This document shows, in pieces, positions 36,673-45,908 of a stretch of 64,000 nucleotides of DNA. Made by a program: the position numbers and the translations under genes. Source of the DNA: Adhaeribacter pallidiroseus (GTDB lineage: Bacteria > Bacteroidota > Bacteroidia > Cytophagales > Hymenobacteraceae); NCBI RefSeq assembly GCF_003340495.1, contig NZ_QASA01000001.1:186001-250000 (forward strand), read 5' to 3'. Position 1 is the first letter of the stretch, and each line of letters begins with the position of its first letter. The notes below the pieces were generated by a model that was given only the letters and a program-made list of their open reading frames with translations, made no database searches and was not told the origin of the DNA.

Positions 36673-37878
36673 ATGGAAGACAAACCATACAAAATTGCGC
36701 TATTGGGCACTGGTTTAATAGGTACTTTTTATACGACGAGTTTGCACGGGCAACGCCGCATGGATAAGGTGCACACCGTTTATTCGCGTTCGGAAGAACG
36801 GGCAAAAACCTTTGCCCAGCAATGGAATATTCCTAATTACGAAACAGATATGTTACGAGCCATTCAATCGGCGGATATTGATGTGGTAGTAATTGGTTTG
36901 CCTAATAACCTGCATTTAGAGGCAGTACGGGCAGCTGCTGCAGCCGGTAAAGCCATTTTATGTACCAAACCCCTGGGCCGAAATGCCGCCGAGGCTTTGG
37001 AGATGCTTAAAATTGTGGAAGAAGCCGGGGTCTTTCACGGCTATCTGGAAGATTTGGCTTATCCGGCCAAAACGCTGAAAGCGCTAAGTTCTATCCGGAA
37101 CGGGGCTCTGGGAAAAATACTGTGGACCCGTTCCCGGGAAGCCCACCCGGGGCCGCACAGCGATTGGTTCTGGGATGCCCAACTTTCCGGCGGCGGCGCT
37201 ATCATCGATATGGGCTGCCATTGCATTGAAATCGGCCGAAATTACATTGGCAAAGACATCCGACCGGTAGAAGTAATGTGCTGGGCCGATACGTTGGTAA
37301 AGCCGATTGAAGCCGAAGACAATGCCATTGGTTTAGTGCGCTACGCCAGCGGGGCCGTGAGCCAGTTTGAAGTAAGCTGGACCTACCGGGGCGGTATGGA
37401 TTTACGGGACGAAGTGGCGGGCACGGAAGGTACGCTGCGGGTAGATCATTTTTTACGAACCGGTATGGAGTTGTTTACCAGTGTGGGCGAAAAAGGCTAT
37501 GTAGCCGAAAAAGCCGAAAGTGAAACCGGGTGGCTCTTTCCGGTGGGTGACGAAGCCCACGCCTTAGGGTATCCGCAAATGTTTGAAGATATGTTTACCG
37601 CCCTGGATAAAGGCGAATCGCCCATGGAAACTTTTTACGATGGTTATGTGGTGAATGCCATTATGGATGCCTGCTATTTATCGGCGAAAACCAAAAAATG
37701 GGAGCCCGTAAATTTAGAAGTATGGCGCGGCAATGAAGCCGAAGACCAGCAACGCGAATATAAAGAATACGATAACAATCACTACCTGATCAAGGAAGAA
37801 CTCTTACCCGATGGCCGAAAAAAAATAATTCTGAAAGAAAAATCCGGTGGCCAGCTGGTACAACGTGTGCTGGATTAA
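36673..37878 (+). CDS. Gfo/Idh/MocA-family NAD(P)-dependent oxidoreductase
   Basis: 401 residues. The Rossmann start is [15 protein letters not shown] (G12-x-G14-x-x-G17), followed by [20 protein letters not shown], the cofactor Lys in [10 protein letters not shown], and the active-site His region [14 protein letters not shown]. The C-terminal substrate domain ends with a charged tail. It oxidises or reduces a sugar or inositol-type substrate; the exact substrate cannot be told. It is preceded by the shared 38-bp element. A gap of 556 bp with repeat debris separates it from the next SDR gene. Confidence 0.92.
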   Translation: MEDKPYKIALLGTGLIGTFYTTSLHGQRRMDKVHTVYSRSEERAKTFAQQWNIPNYETDMLRAIQSADIDVVVIGLPNNLHLEAVRAAAAAGKAILCTKPLGRNAAEALEMLKIVEEAGVFHGYLEDLAYPAKTLKALSSIRNGALGKILWTRSREAHPGPHSDWFWDAQLSGGGAIIDMGCHCIEIGRNYIGKDIRPVEVMCWADTLVKPIEAEDNAIGLVRYASGAVSQFEVSWTYRGGMDLRDEVAGTEGTLRVDHFLRTGMELFTSVGEKGYVAEKAESETGWLFPVGDEAHALGYPQMFEDMFTALDKGESPMETFYDGYVVNAIMDACYLSAKTKKWEPVNLEVWRGNEAEDQQREYKEYDNNHYLIKEELLPDGRKKIILKEKSGGQLVQRVLD

Positions 37879-38123
37879 CAACTACAGAAAGCAGGTGTTA
37901 GTTATTTGTTGTTCGTAATTTTAAAATAATGCTATGGCAATCATCAGATTACGATACTATAGAACTTCCGCTAAAAAAACTCAAGAGTCTTTTTGTGAAG
38001 ACACCAACGACGGAAATGCCCGTTAGTGATTTATTGGAAGTAAAAGGACAGATTTCTCTTTTGCTAGTTCTCATTATCTGGTTCAAGTTTGAGCGCAGCG
38101 GTAACTTGGACCGGTAAGTATAG

Positions 38124-38158
38124 GCCAGTTTTCAACTGGCGGGAAGTTGAAAACTTCC
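38124..38158. repeat. Two adjacent hairpins able to refold as one
   Basis: GCCAGTT-TTC-AACTGGC (38124-38140) is followed by GGAAGTT-GAA-AACTTCC (38142-38158). GTTTTCAACT (38128-38137) also pairs perfectly with AGTTGAAAAC (38145-38154), so the two forms exclude each other. It resembles REP units. Confidence 0.6.
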
Positions 38159-38185
38159 TCGTATCATAACCCTCCAGATACAATC

Positions 38186-38364
38186 TGCGGGAGCAAAGGG
38201 ATACAAACAACGGCACCGCCCACAGGCAATGTCCTCACTGCCAACTTTCGGGCAAGTCTTATGCTAAAAATTTAAAAAATGATCTTGACGAAGGTCTTAA
38301 ATTTAAAAAAGTAACATCTGCAGTACTAAAATTTCTTAGTGGTTATTTCTTAAGTAGTAAGTAA
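38186..38364 (+). pseudogene. Possible remnant of an IS1-like transposase zinc ribbon
   Basis: Two frames taken together give CGSKGIQ (TGC at 38186) and, after a shift, NNGTAHRQCPHCQLSGKSYAKN (CxxC at 38230-38241), then a helical tail ending at TAA 38362. The order C-GS-x-I, NG, R-QC-x-x-C resembles the N-terminal zinc ribbon of InsA-type proteins. It is short and frame-disrupted, and no inverted ends were identified. The surrounding 37879-38434 has no other supported gene. It could be fortuitous. Confidence 0.3.
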
Positions 38365-38434
38365 AAACCTTGAAATGTTTATAAACAAAATGATTGCCAC
38401 TATGGACTATCGTCTATGGACCATGGACTAAACT

Positions 38435-39216
38435 ATGCTGCAAAATAAGAATATTGTCATTATTGGGGGTACTTCCGGATTAGGTCTTTCGGCCGCAAAA
38501 GCTTTCTGCCGATTGGGAGCCAAGGTAGTAGCAGTGGGCCGCGATCCGGAAACTGGCCAGCAGGCCCAGCAAGAACTAGGTGCCTCCGCATTGGTCTTCA
38601 CGGGAGATGCAATCCAGGAAAATACCGCTGCTCAGGCCATTGCGTTATGCCTAAAAGAATTTGGGCGGCTGGACGGCTTATACCACGTTGCGGGCGGCAG
38701 TGGCCGGCGAATGGGCGATGGTCCTTTGCACGAAATTACCCTGGAAGGATGGCAAAAAACCTTGGATTTAAATCTGACTTCGGTGATGCTTTCTAATCAG
38801 GCGGCTATCCGGGTTTTTCGGGAAGCGAAACAAGGCGGTACCATTTTAAATATGGGCTCCGTTTTGGGTTATTCACCGGCCCCTACTTATTTTGCCACGC
38901 ACACCTACGCCACCGCTAAAGCCGCTATTATTGGTTTTTCAAAATCCATTGCTTCTTACTATGCCCCGGATAATATCCGGATTAATGTAATAGCACCCGC
39001 ATTAGTAGAAACACCCATGGCCCAGCGGGCGGCCCAGGATGCCAGTATTCAGGACTACATACGAACCAAACAACCCCTGGACGGAGGAAGAATTGGCCGC
39101 CCGGAAGATTTAGACCACGCGGCTGCTTTTTTATGTCCGATGGTTCTGGCTTTACTACCGGGCAAGTATTAGCGATAGACGGCGGTTGGAGTATTAGTGA
39201 TGGTCAGATAACCTAG
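38435..39216 (+). pseudogene. SDR-family oxidoreductase, frameshifted near its 3' end (possible sequence error)
   Basis: Frame 1 gives a classical SDR from 38435: IIGGTSGLGLSAAKAF, then VAGGSGRRM and active-site YATAKAA (YxxxK). It then breaks at HAAAFLC (about 39127-39136) and stops early at 39172. In the next frame the expected ending SDGSGFTTGQVLAIDGGWSI follows immediately and stops at 39216. One missing base (in the T6 run or at TGTCC) explains it. Restored length is about 260 residues, normal for the family. It would oxidise or reduce a sugar alcohol or acid intermediate. The ROK gene starts 6 bp later. Confidence 0.8.
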
Positions 39217-39221
39217 TATTG

Positions 39222-40156
39222 ATGCACATGACAACAGCTATCGGAATTGACTTAGGGGGCACCAATATAAAAGGAGCTCTGATTAATGCGGCTACCGGGG
39301 AGATTTTACACCAGACAGTACAAGCCACAGGATCCAACACCAGCCATAGTAATGGAGCTGGCAGCCATTGGAAAAAAGTTATTTGTCAAATAGTACAGGA
39401 ATTAAAATCCAAGAGCATTTACCCGGTAGATGCTCTTGGATTAGCTGCCCCAGGCTTACCAAATACAAGCAATACCTCTATTATAAACATGCCGGGCCGG
39501 CTCGATGGCCTGGAAAACCTTATTTGGTCAGAGGTATTGCAGGAGAAAGAATTATGGGTGTTAAACGATGCTCACGCTGCCCTGATGGCGGAAGCTACCT
39601 TCGGAGTAGGACAGAATTTTAAAAATATTGTAATGCTAACCCTGGGAACGGGGGTAGGCGGTGGTATATTAATCAATGGCGAATTATACCAGGGTAATTA
39701 CCAGATGGCGGGACACTTAGGCCACATGACCTTGGATGTAGACAGAGAAGACCCCGGCATTACCGGCATGCCCGGAACTTTAGAAAATGCTATGGGCGAT
39801 GCTACTGTCGCCATTCGGTCGTTTAAAAAATTTACCTCTACTAAAAGCCTGGTAGCGGCGCATTTGCAAGGAGATACGTTTGCTACTTATGTATGGCTCA
39901 ATTCCGTGCGGAAGCTGGCTCTGGGAATCTGTTCTATCTGTAATTTACTTTCCCCCGACCTGATTATTCTGGGGGCGGCATAACCAAGGCGGGCGATGCC
40001 TTATACAAACCCCTGGCTGATTTTATAGAGGTGTACGAATGGAAAAATTCCGGTAAAAAAACACCCATTCGGCAAGCCCATTACAGCGATATTGCCGGCG
40101 CCGTGGGGGCTGCCGGTTTTGCCATGAACCGGACATTACAAGGTCAATTACTATAA
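39222..40156 (+). pseudogene. ROK-family sugar kinase-like protein, frameshifted at a G run (possible sequence error)
   Basis: ATG 39222 or 39228 begins TAIGIDLGGTNIKGAL, the ATP-binding ROK start. LTLGTGVGGGILINGELYQG and AGHLGHMTLD follow. The frame ends at 39983 in ILGAA. Adding one G to the G5 run at 39971-39975 restores ILGGGITKAGDALYKPLADF and a normal C-terminus (IAGAVGAAGFAMN, stop at 40156), about 311 residues. The usual zinc motif CxCGxxGCxE is absent; the region reads DPGITGMPGTLENAMG. It would phosphorylate a sugar or be a diverged relative. Clustering with SIS and SDR genes suggests sugar catabolism. Confidence 0.8.
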
Positions 40157-40219
40157 TGATAGATTATTATTAAGTACCAAGCGAAAATCAGTTTTAAGTA
40201 CACAATCATTTATCTATGA

Positions 40220-40279
40220 CTGTCCTTCAGGAGGAAACTATTTGGCTACGTAGCCAAATAGTTTCCTCCTGAAGGACAG
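40220..40279. repeat. Perfect 60-bp palindrome
   Basis: CTGTCCTTCAGGAGGAAACT followed by ATTTGGCTAC, then its exact reverse complement with no spacer. It lies between the ROK and SIS genes. There is no T tract on either side. Confidence 0.9.
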
Positions 40280-40360
40280 AATACTTTAACTGATTTTGTC
40301 TAAATACGCAGTATAAATAGCAGTTTGATTGATAAAATTTAAAATTTTTTAAAAAAGAAC

Positions 40361-41158
40361 ATGGATGTTATTAAGGATTATCTGGATAAGTGCCGCCACA
40401 TTATAGAAGTAGTAGAAAAGCAAACCGAAGGAATAAAGACCGCCGCCGCTTGGTTTGCCCAAACCATTCTGGCCGGTCGTATGGTGCACGTGTTTGGTTC
40501 CGGACACAGCCGGATTATGGTGGAAGAAATGTGGCCCCGGTACGGCTCTTTTCCCGGCTTTAATCCCATTGTAGAGTTATCGCTAACTTTTCATAACCTG
40601 GTAGTAGGCGCTAATGGCCAACGGCAAGCCATGTTTTTAGAAAATGTACCCGGCCTGGCCGAAAGAATTTTACGCAATTTTGATTTGAGTAATCAGGATA
40701 CGGCTTTGGTCATTTCCTCCAGCGGTTGCAACGTGGTACCCATCGAAATGGCCGAAAATTTTCAAAAGCAAGGCCTTAAAGTAGTGGCTTTAATCACTTC
40801 CGAGCATTCGGCCCGCAGCACCAGCAAACGAAAAGATGGCAAAAAGCTGAGTGATTTCGCCGATCTGATATTAGACACGGGGGCTCCGGCCGGTGATGCT
40901 ATGGTATACGTGCCTCATTTAGATACCCCCGTAGCTCCGGGTTCTACGGTAGGCGGAGCCATTCTTATAAACTCTATCAAAGCCGAAGTAGCCCGTTTAT
41001 TAACCGAAGCCGGACAAGCACCTACCGTATTAAGCGGCGCCGTAATAGTAGGTAACGAAAGAGCCGTAGAGTTATTCGAAAATGCCTACGACCAGCATGC
41101 CCACCGCCTGGCCGGCCTGTATAAATCAGTAGGGCTGAATTTGCCGGTTGAATCGTGA
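40361..41158 (+). CDS. SIS-domain sugar isomerase-like protein
   Basis: 265 residues. The SIS fold is recognisable: VHVFGSGHSRIMVEEMWPRY (phosphosugar-binding loop from about residue 43), ALVISSSGCNVVPIEMAENF and VVALITSEHSARSTSKRKDG. DLILDTGAPAGDA and TPVAPGSTVGGAILINSIKA also fit the UPF0309 / SIS_2 group. Members bind phosphosugars, acting as isomerases, etherases or regulators. The neighbouring ROK kinase-like gene would supply a phosphorylated sugar (inference). It starts from ATG 40361 after an AT-only palindromic string. Confidence 0.88.
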   Translation: MDVIKDYLDKCRHIIEVVEKQTEGIKTAAAWFAQTILAGRMVHVFGSGHSRIMVEEMWPRYGSFPGFNPIVELSLTFHNLVVGANGQRQAMFLENVPGLAERILRNFDLSNQDTALVISSSGCNVVPIEMAENFQKQGLKVVALITSEHSARSTSKRKDGKKLSDFADLILDTGAPAGDAMVYVPHLDTPVAPGSTVGGAILINSIKAEVARLLTEAGQAPTVLSGAVIVGNERAVELFENAYDQHAHRLAGLYKSVGLNLPVES

Positions 41159-41276
41159 CAGCAACTTATTTTTTTTAATTATTCTGCTCAAAGTAAGCTG
41201 CTAATCAAAAATTTAAAAAATAAAGCTGTGGGCTGTCGTCTATGGACTGTGGACTCATCGGATTAACTAATAAACC

Positions 41277-42679
41277 ATGCTAAACTTTATCAACCATCAA
41301 CAGATACCATTAGTGGCCGAAATCGATATTTTGGTGATAGGAGCTGGTTCAGCTGGCTGTTTGGCGGCTTTAGCGGCCAGTCAGTCTAAAAAATACCGGG
41401 TGATGCTGGTAGAACGGTATGGCTTCCCGGGGGCACTTCTACCCAAATGCTGGATACCTTTTATGGTTTTTTTACTCCCAGCGAAACTCCTAAAAAAATA
41501 GTGGCCGGTTTACCCGATTTAATTGTAAATGAGCTAGATAAAACCGGTGATATTTTTTTACGCCCGAATACCTACGGCGCCGGCACTGGTGTCAATTACA
41601 ATCCGGAACGTTTAAAACTGGTTTGGGATCAAAAAATAGTACAGGCAGGTATTCGATTTCTGTTGCATACTACCCTGGTAGATGTGGTACGGAAAGAAGG
41701 GGAACCCATTACTTGTATTTTCTGGAATAAAAGTGGTTTTTTTAAAATTATTGCCCAAAGAGTAATTGATGCTTCCGGTGATGCCGATTTTTGCCATCTG
41801 GCCGGTTATGCCTACGAAGTAGCCGGCGAATTGGAGCCTGCCCAAAGCATGACCACCACTTTCCGGATGTGTAACGTAGACCTGGATAAATTTAAACAGG
41901 CCGGCGGCAAACACATGCTGCAAGAAAAAATGATTCAGGCCATCGAAACCGGTAAACACCCCTTGCCGCGTAAAGAAGGTTCGGCCCACGAAATGTGCCA
42001 GCCCGGCTGTATTTCTACGGTGGCGGTAAAAGTAAGTGGTTTACGAGCCTTACAAGCAGAAGAATTAACCCAGGCCGAAATAGAAGGAAGAAAACAGTCT
42101 TTTATTTACGAAGACTTTTTCCGCCAGGAAGTTCCCGGTTATGAGCATTCTAAAATTATCGGGCTATCGCACCAAATTGGCGTTCGGGAAACCCGGCGCG
42201 TATACGGCGAGTACCGCCTCACCAAAGAAGATTGCTTATCAGGCATTATGCCCGCCGACCGTATTTTTCTTTGCGGAGCGCCCATTGAAGACCACCGGCC
42301 CGGCAAAAACGGCGAAGACGAAACTTTCTGGCAATACATTCCGGAAAATGGCGTGTACGGGGTTCCTTACGGTACCATCGTACCCAAACAAAGCGAACGG
42401 GTTTGGGTAGTAGGCCGTTGCTTTTCGGCTACCCACGATGCGCATGCTTCCTGCCGCTCCATGGCCCAGACCATGTCGATGGGGCAAGCCGCGGGTTTAG
42501 CCGCGGTACTCTCTTTAGATACCGATACGGCTGCCAATGCGGTAAATATTCCGCAATTACAGGCAAAGCTGCTACAATTAGGGGCTATTCTGGATAACCC
42601 GGCTACAATAGCCGATACTAGCCGAAACGGTTGGCAAAATAATTTCCGGGTCCAAAACACCCTAGCTCATTCGTTGTAA
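41277..42679 (+). pseudogene. FAD-dependent oxidoreductase, frameshifted at a G run (possible sequence error)
   Basis: The N-terminal frame gives the FAD-binding EIDILVIGAGSAGCLAALAA and VERYGFPG, then breaks at the G5 run 41429-41433. The second frame continues TSTQMLDTFYGFFTPSETPK-like sequence to 42679. One extra G restores ERYGFPGGTSTQMLD, the standard motif of the FAD_oxidored (PF12831) family, and about 468 residues. Other motifs are RVIDASGDADFCHLAG, MCQPGCIS, GVRETRR and ARCFSATHDAHASCRSMAQT-like (GRCFSATHDAHASCRSMAQ). It probably oxidises a sugar or polyol-derived compound. The phosphotriesterase-family gene follows after 11 bp. Confidence 0.85.
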
Positions 42680-42690
42680 TTTCTGAATCC

Positions 42691-43677
42691 ATGGAACCAA
42701 GCCCTAACCAGAAATTTGTGCGTACCGTACTCGGCGATATTTCGCCGGAGGCAATGGGATTAACGTACTCCCACGAGCACATTATTATCGACGAAAGCTA
42801 CCCGACCCTGGGCAATCCTTTGTTTTTGCTGAATGACGTAGAAAAAGTTAGTGAGGAACTGCACCGTTTTTACGCTGCGGGTGGCCGCACCATGGTCGAT
42901 ACCATGCCGGCCGATTGTGGCAGAAATGTGCGCAAGCTGGCCGAAGTGTCCCGGAGAACCGGCGTGCACATTATCGTCCCCACCGGCATTCATTTGGAGC
43001 AATACTATTTGCCTAATCATTGGCGCTACACCTACACCGAAGAGCAATTAACCCGATTATTTGTGGCCGATGTAACAGAAGGCATTGATGCGCATGACTA
43101 TAACGGGCCTTACGTAGAGCGCACCCCGCACAAAGCCGGTATGGTAAAACTGGCTACCGGCGACGAAAAAATTACGGCGCACCAGGAAAAAATCTTTCAC
43201 GCGGTAGTAAATACCCATAAAGAAACCGGGGTTCCCATTTTAACGCATACCAATTTCGGTAAACATGCCCTGGACCAGGTAAACTTGTTTGCCAAACTAG
43301 GCGCTGATTTAACCCACGTGGTGCTCTCGCATGTAGACCGCTACCAAGATATTAACTATAACCGGGAATTGCTGCAAACCGGCGTTAAAGTAGAATACGA
43401 TAGCGCCTTCCGCTGGAAAAACGAACCTAACTGGACCTATAAATTGCTGGAAGCCTTGCTGTCCGAATTTCCGGACCAGATTACCATGGGAATGGATGCC
43501 GCTAAAAGCAGTTACTGGCAATCTTACGGCGGAAACCCAGGCCTAAATTTCCTCATAACTACTTTTAAAGTAGACTTGCAGCAGATGGGTTTAGGAGAGT
43601 ACTACAACCATATATTTTTTAAAAATCCAGCGCGACTGTATGCCTTCTGTAAGAAAATTTTAAATTTTTATAAATGA
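42691..43677 (+). CDS. Phosphotriesterase-family metal hydrolase, probable lactonase
   Basis: 328 residues of amidohydrolase fold. Metal ligands are visible: H28-x-H30 in TYSHEHIIID, bridging Lys153 in AGMVKLATG, His186 in VPILTHTNFG, His214 in VVLSHVDRY and Asp269 in ITMGMDAAK. The ligand set is complete, so it should be active. Family members (COG1735) often open sugar lactones or phosphorylated lactones rather than phosphotriesters. It is last in the SDR-ROK-SIS-FAD oxidoreductase set, so hydrolysis of a lactone made by an upstream dehydrogenase is a reasonable inference. Confidence 0.88.
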   Translation: MEPSPNQKFVRTVLGDISPEAMGLTYSHEHIIIDESYPTLGNPLFLLNDVEKVSEELHRFYAAGGRTMVDTMPADCGRNVRKLAEVSRRTGVHIIVPTGIHLEQYYLPNHWRYTYTEEQLTRLFVADVTEGIDAHDYNGPYVERTPHKAGMVKLATGDEKITAHQEKIFHAVVNTHKETGVPILTHTNFGKHALDQVNLFAKLGADLTHVVLSHVDRYQDINYNRELLQTGVKVEYDSAFRWKNEPNWTYKLLEALLSEFPDQITMGMDAAKSSYWQSYGGNPGLNFLITTFKVDLQQMGLGEYYNHIFFKNPARLYAFCKKILNFYK

Positions 43678-44070
43678 AAGAAGAGAGTTTGTTTCGACTT
43701 AACCATTTACATATTACCAATTACTAATTACCAAGTAGCCATGCAACAAACAGCGTTAGCCAAGTGCAAGTTCTGACGCTAAACTGTTCGAGCGTTCAGC
43801 GAGTTTTTAGCGTCTTGACTTTTTTGGTTCTTTTTGTGTCAAGACAAAAAGAACAAGAAGCGAGCAATGAAACAGTTTCACTTCGAAATTAAAACAAAAA
43901 CTGCCGCTATGCGAACGAATATTTTAATAATTAAACAGTTGTTTGTAATAAAACACAAAGCTTTCCAAAACTATTACTTCATTTAAAAAGTGAATTTCTG
44001 ATTCACAGTACATTTTAAAGCTTTTCAGGAATAATTAGTTAAATTACGTAAGGCCCCAATTATTAGTACG
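43678..44070. repeat. Spacer with low-complexity repeat and an 11-bp-arm hairpin
   Basis: Contains ATTACCAATTACTAATTACC (about 43715-43735) and the inverted repeat GTTCTTTTTGT-GTCAAG-ACAAAAAGAAC (43827-43854), also bracketed by CTTGAC/GTCAAG. No ORF is supported. The hairpin text resembles an element common in Bacteroidota spacers. Confidence 0.55.
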
Positions 44071-44961
44071 ATGAAACCGCGACTGGAAAAACTAACTTTA
44101 GAGCCGAAATATTCTTTTATTCTGCAAAAGGATGTTTATCCCTATTATCCTACTCCCTGGCATTATCATCCGGAGTACGAGTTGGTATTGGTTTTAAAAA
44201 GTTCTGGCCAGCGAACCGTGGGCGACCATACTGATACTTTTACCGACGGCGATTTGGTGTTTTTAGGTCCAAATTTACCGCATGCCTATCAAAATGACCC
44301 AGCTTATTACCAGGGAAACCCAGACCTGACGGCTGAAGCTATTGTGATTCACTTTCGGGAAGAATTTTTGGGTAAAACGTTTTTTAACTTACCCGAAATG
44401 ATTGCCATCAATCAACTTTTCGATAAAGCCAAATTCGGTTTAAAAATTACTGGAAACACCCGGCAGCAGATTGCGGATAAGATGCAGGAAATGCTAACGC
44501 TTAGCGGTTACCGGCGCATTACGCACTTGTTGCATATCCTGGAGCTTCTGTCTTTATCCGACGAATACCAACTTTTGGTAAGTCCCGGATTTGTAGAGCA
44601 ATATGTGCCGGCGGGTACCGATCCTATTACCAAAGTGCATGCCTACATTATTGCCAATTTCCGGAAAGATATATCCCTGGCTAATGCCGCCGAAGTGGCC
44701 AACATGTCCATTCCTTCGTTTTGCCGTTCCTTTAAAGCCTGCACCCGGAAAAGTTTTTCGCACTTTTTAAATGAAGTGAGGGTAGGGTATGCTTGTAAGT
44801 TGCTCCTGGAAGATAAGTTTAATATTTCGCGGGTTTGCTACGAAAGCGGCTTTAATAACATGTCTAATTTTAATCTACAATTTAAAAAAGTTACTGGTAT
44901 TCCGCCTTTAAAGTATAAGAAAATGCGAAACGAGAATCCTTCTTATAGTTCCGGGTCATAA
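44071..44961 (+). CDS. AraC-family transcriptional regulator with N-terminal cupin (paralogue of the one at 20077)
   Basis: 296 residues. The cupin sensor is PWHYHPEYELVLVLKSSGQR, then FTDGDLVFLGPNLPHAYQND. The AraC DNA-binding domain is ISLANAADVANMS-like (ISLANAAEVANMSIPSFCRS) plus ISRVCYESGFNNMSNFNLQF. Motif order and length match the regulator beside the SusC operon. It lies about 950 bp upstream of the PQQ-type dehydrogenase unit, one of the three units bearing the shared 38-bp element, and is a good candidate for its regulator (inference). Confidence 0.92.
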   Translation: MKPRLEKLTLEPKYSFILQKDVYPYYPTPWHYHPEYELVLVLKSSGQRTVGDHTDTFTDGDLVFLGPNLPHAYQNDPAYYQGNPDLTAEAIVIHFREEFLGKTFFNLPEMIAINQLFDKAKFGLKITGNTRQQIADKMQEMLTLSGYRRITHLLHILELLSLSDEYQLLVSPGFVEQYVPAGTDPITKVHAYIIANFRKDISLANAAEVANMSIPSFCRSFKACTRKSFSHFLNEVRVGYACKLLLEDKFNISRVCYESGFNNMSNFNLQFKKVTGIPPLKYKKMRNENPSYSSGS

Positions 44962-45908
44962 AAGCGAAGTACAATTATAAGATTGCTTATGTATTCGCAT
45001 AGTGGCGGCTGTTGCGCTACCTTTTACTAAAGCTGTTTTTTGCTCGGGTATTGATTCTTTTTGCCTGGACACAAGGACTCTTCCGCCCTTTAGGGCGATT
45101 TCCCTAAAAACAGGGAAGGAGATGTGGCTATCCTGAGATTAACAAAAATCAAGCTTGCTAAAAACCTACTGAGCAACGGAATAGTTTAGCGGGGCTACTT
45201 GCACCTGGCCAAAGCAGTTTGTTGCATGACTATCAAAAAAATTAAAATTTTTAAATTTTTTGTAATGCTCCAATCATAAAGCAAACGAAAGAGGGAAAAG
45301 TCCTCCTTCCGAGTGGCTAGGAGAAAAATAAATTCGCGCACAACTATTCTGGTGTTTAATAAATGGTAAATGGAAATTGATAAATGGTAACTATAAAAAA
45401 GCTTCCCTCCTTGAATAAGGAGGGGCAGAGTTGGTTAATTTTGGCGTTAATTTAACGCTGTTATATTCTGACATCCTTCCTCTACGCCCCATTTATTTAA
45501 AAAATCAATTTAAAATACCCTTTTGTTTAAGTAGATATTTCAGCGCTTTTAACTAGCGGTATACAGCGTGAAGAGCCTGTAATTACTCTGATAAAATATT
45601 TGTAGTAAATGGCAAAATAGCACCAATATGGTAGTTTAAGTTGAGGCATATTTGAATAATCATTCAATATAGAATGGTGAGGGTTCAAACACAACTTATT
45701 ACTTTTTGCAGCCTGGCCTAAATCAGAAGTTAGCTTGCCGCACCTTCATAATTAAAAATACTCCGGATCTGGAGGCATAAAGGTGCCTCCGCTGCGGAGC
45801 TGTCGTTTTGTACTAATCAGGCAGAAACAGGCGGTATCGGTATTGATTAACTTATTATTCTGATAGTTGAATAACAGCAATTAAAATGATCAATCGTAAT
45901 TTTTAAAG
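44962..45908. repeat. Long spacer with several hairpins and the shared element
   Basis: 947 bp with no supported ORF. Seen are TTCCCT-AAAAAC-AGGGAA near 45110, an AT-only palindromic string near 45240 and TAAATGGTAAATGG repeats near 45358. A CCCTCCTT-GAAT-AAGGAGGG hairpin lies at 45405-45423. The shared element is at 45589-45626. A nested stem lies at 45761-45799 (CTCCG, GGAGGCA/TGCCTCC, CGGAG). Confidence 0.55.
45589..45626 (+). promoter_or_regulatory. Shared upstream element, copy 2
   Basis: TGATAAAATATTTGTAGTAA, then ATGGCAAAATAGCACCAA. A second conserved box CATATTTGAATA follows at 45647-45658, at the same distance as in copy 3 (49831). It lies 283 bp before the dehydrogenase gene. Confidence 0.6.

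Noticed and set aside
37929-38117. Open frame of 62 codons after the Gfo/Idh gene
   Set aside because: No motif and an irregular composition. It overlaps repeat-like spacer, and its end runs into the REP-like hairpins.
41277-41501. Separate small FAD-binding protein
   Set aside because: It is the N-terminal part of the following oxidoreductase; one missing G splits the two frames.
43827-43854. Terminator after the phosphotriesterase-family gene
   Set aside because: The inverted repeat is A/T-only in its stem, 150 bp from the gene and without a defined T tract after it. It looks more like a dispersed spacer element.
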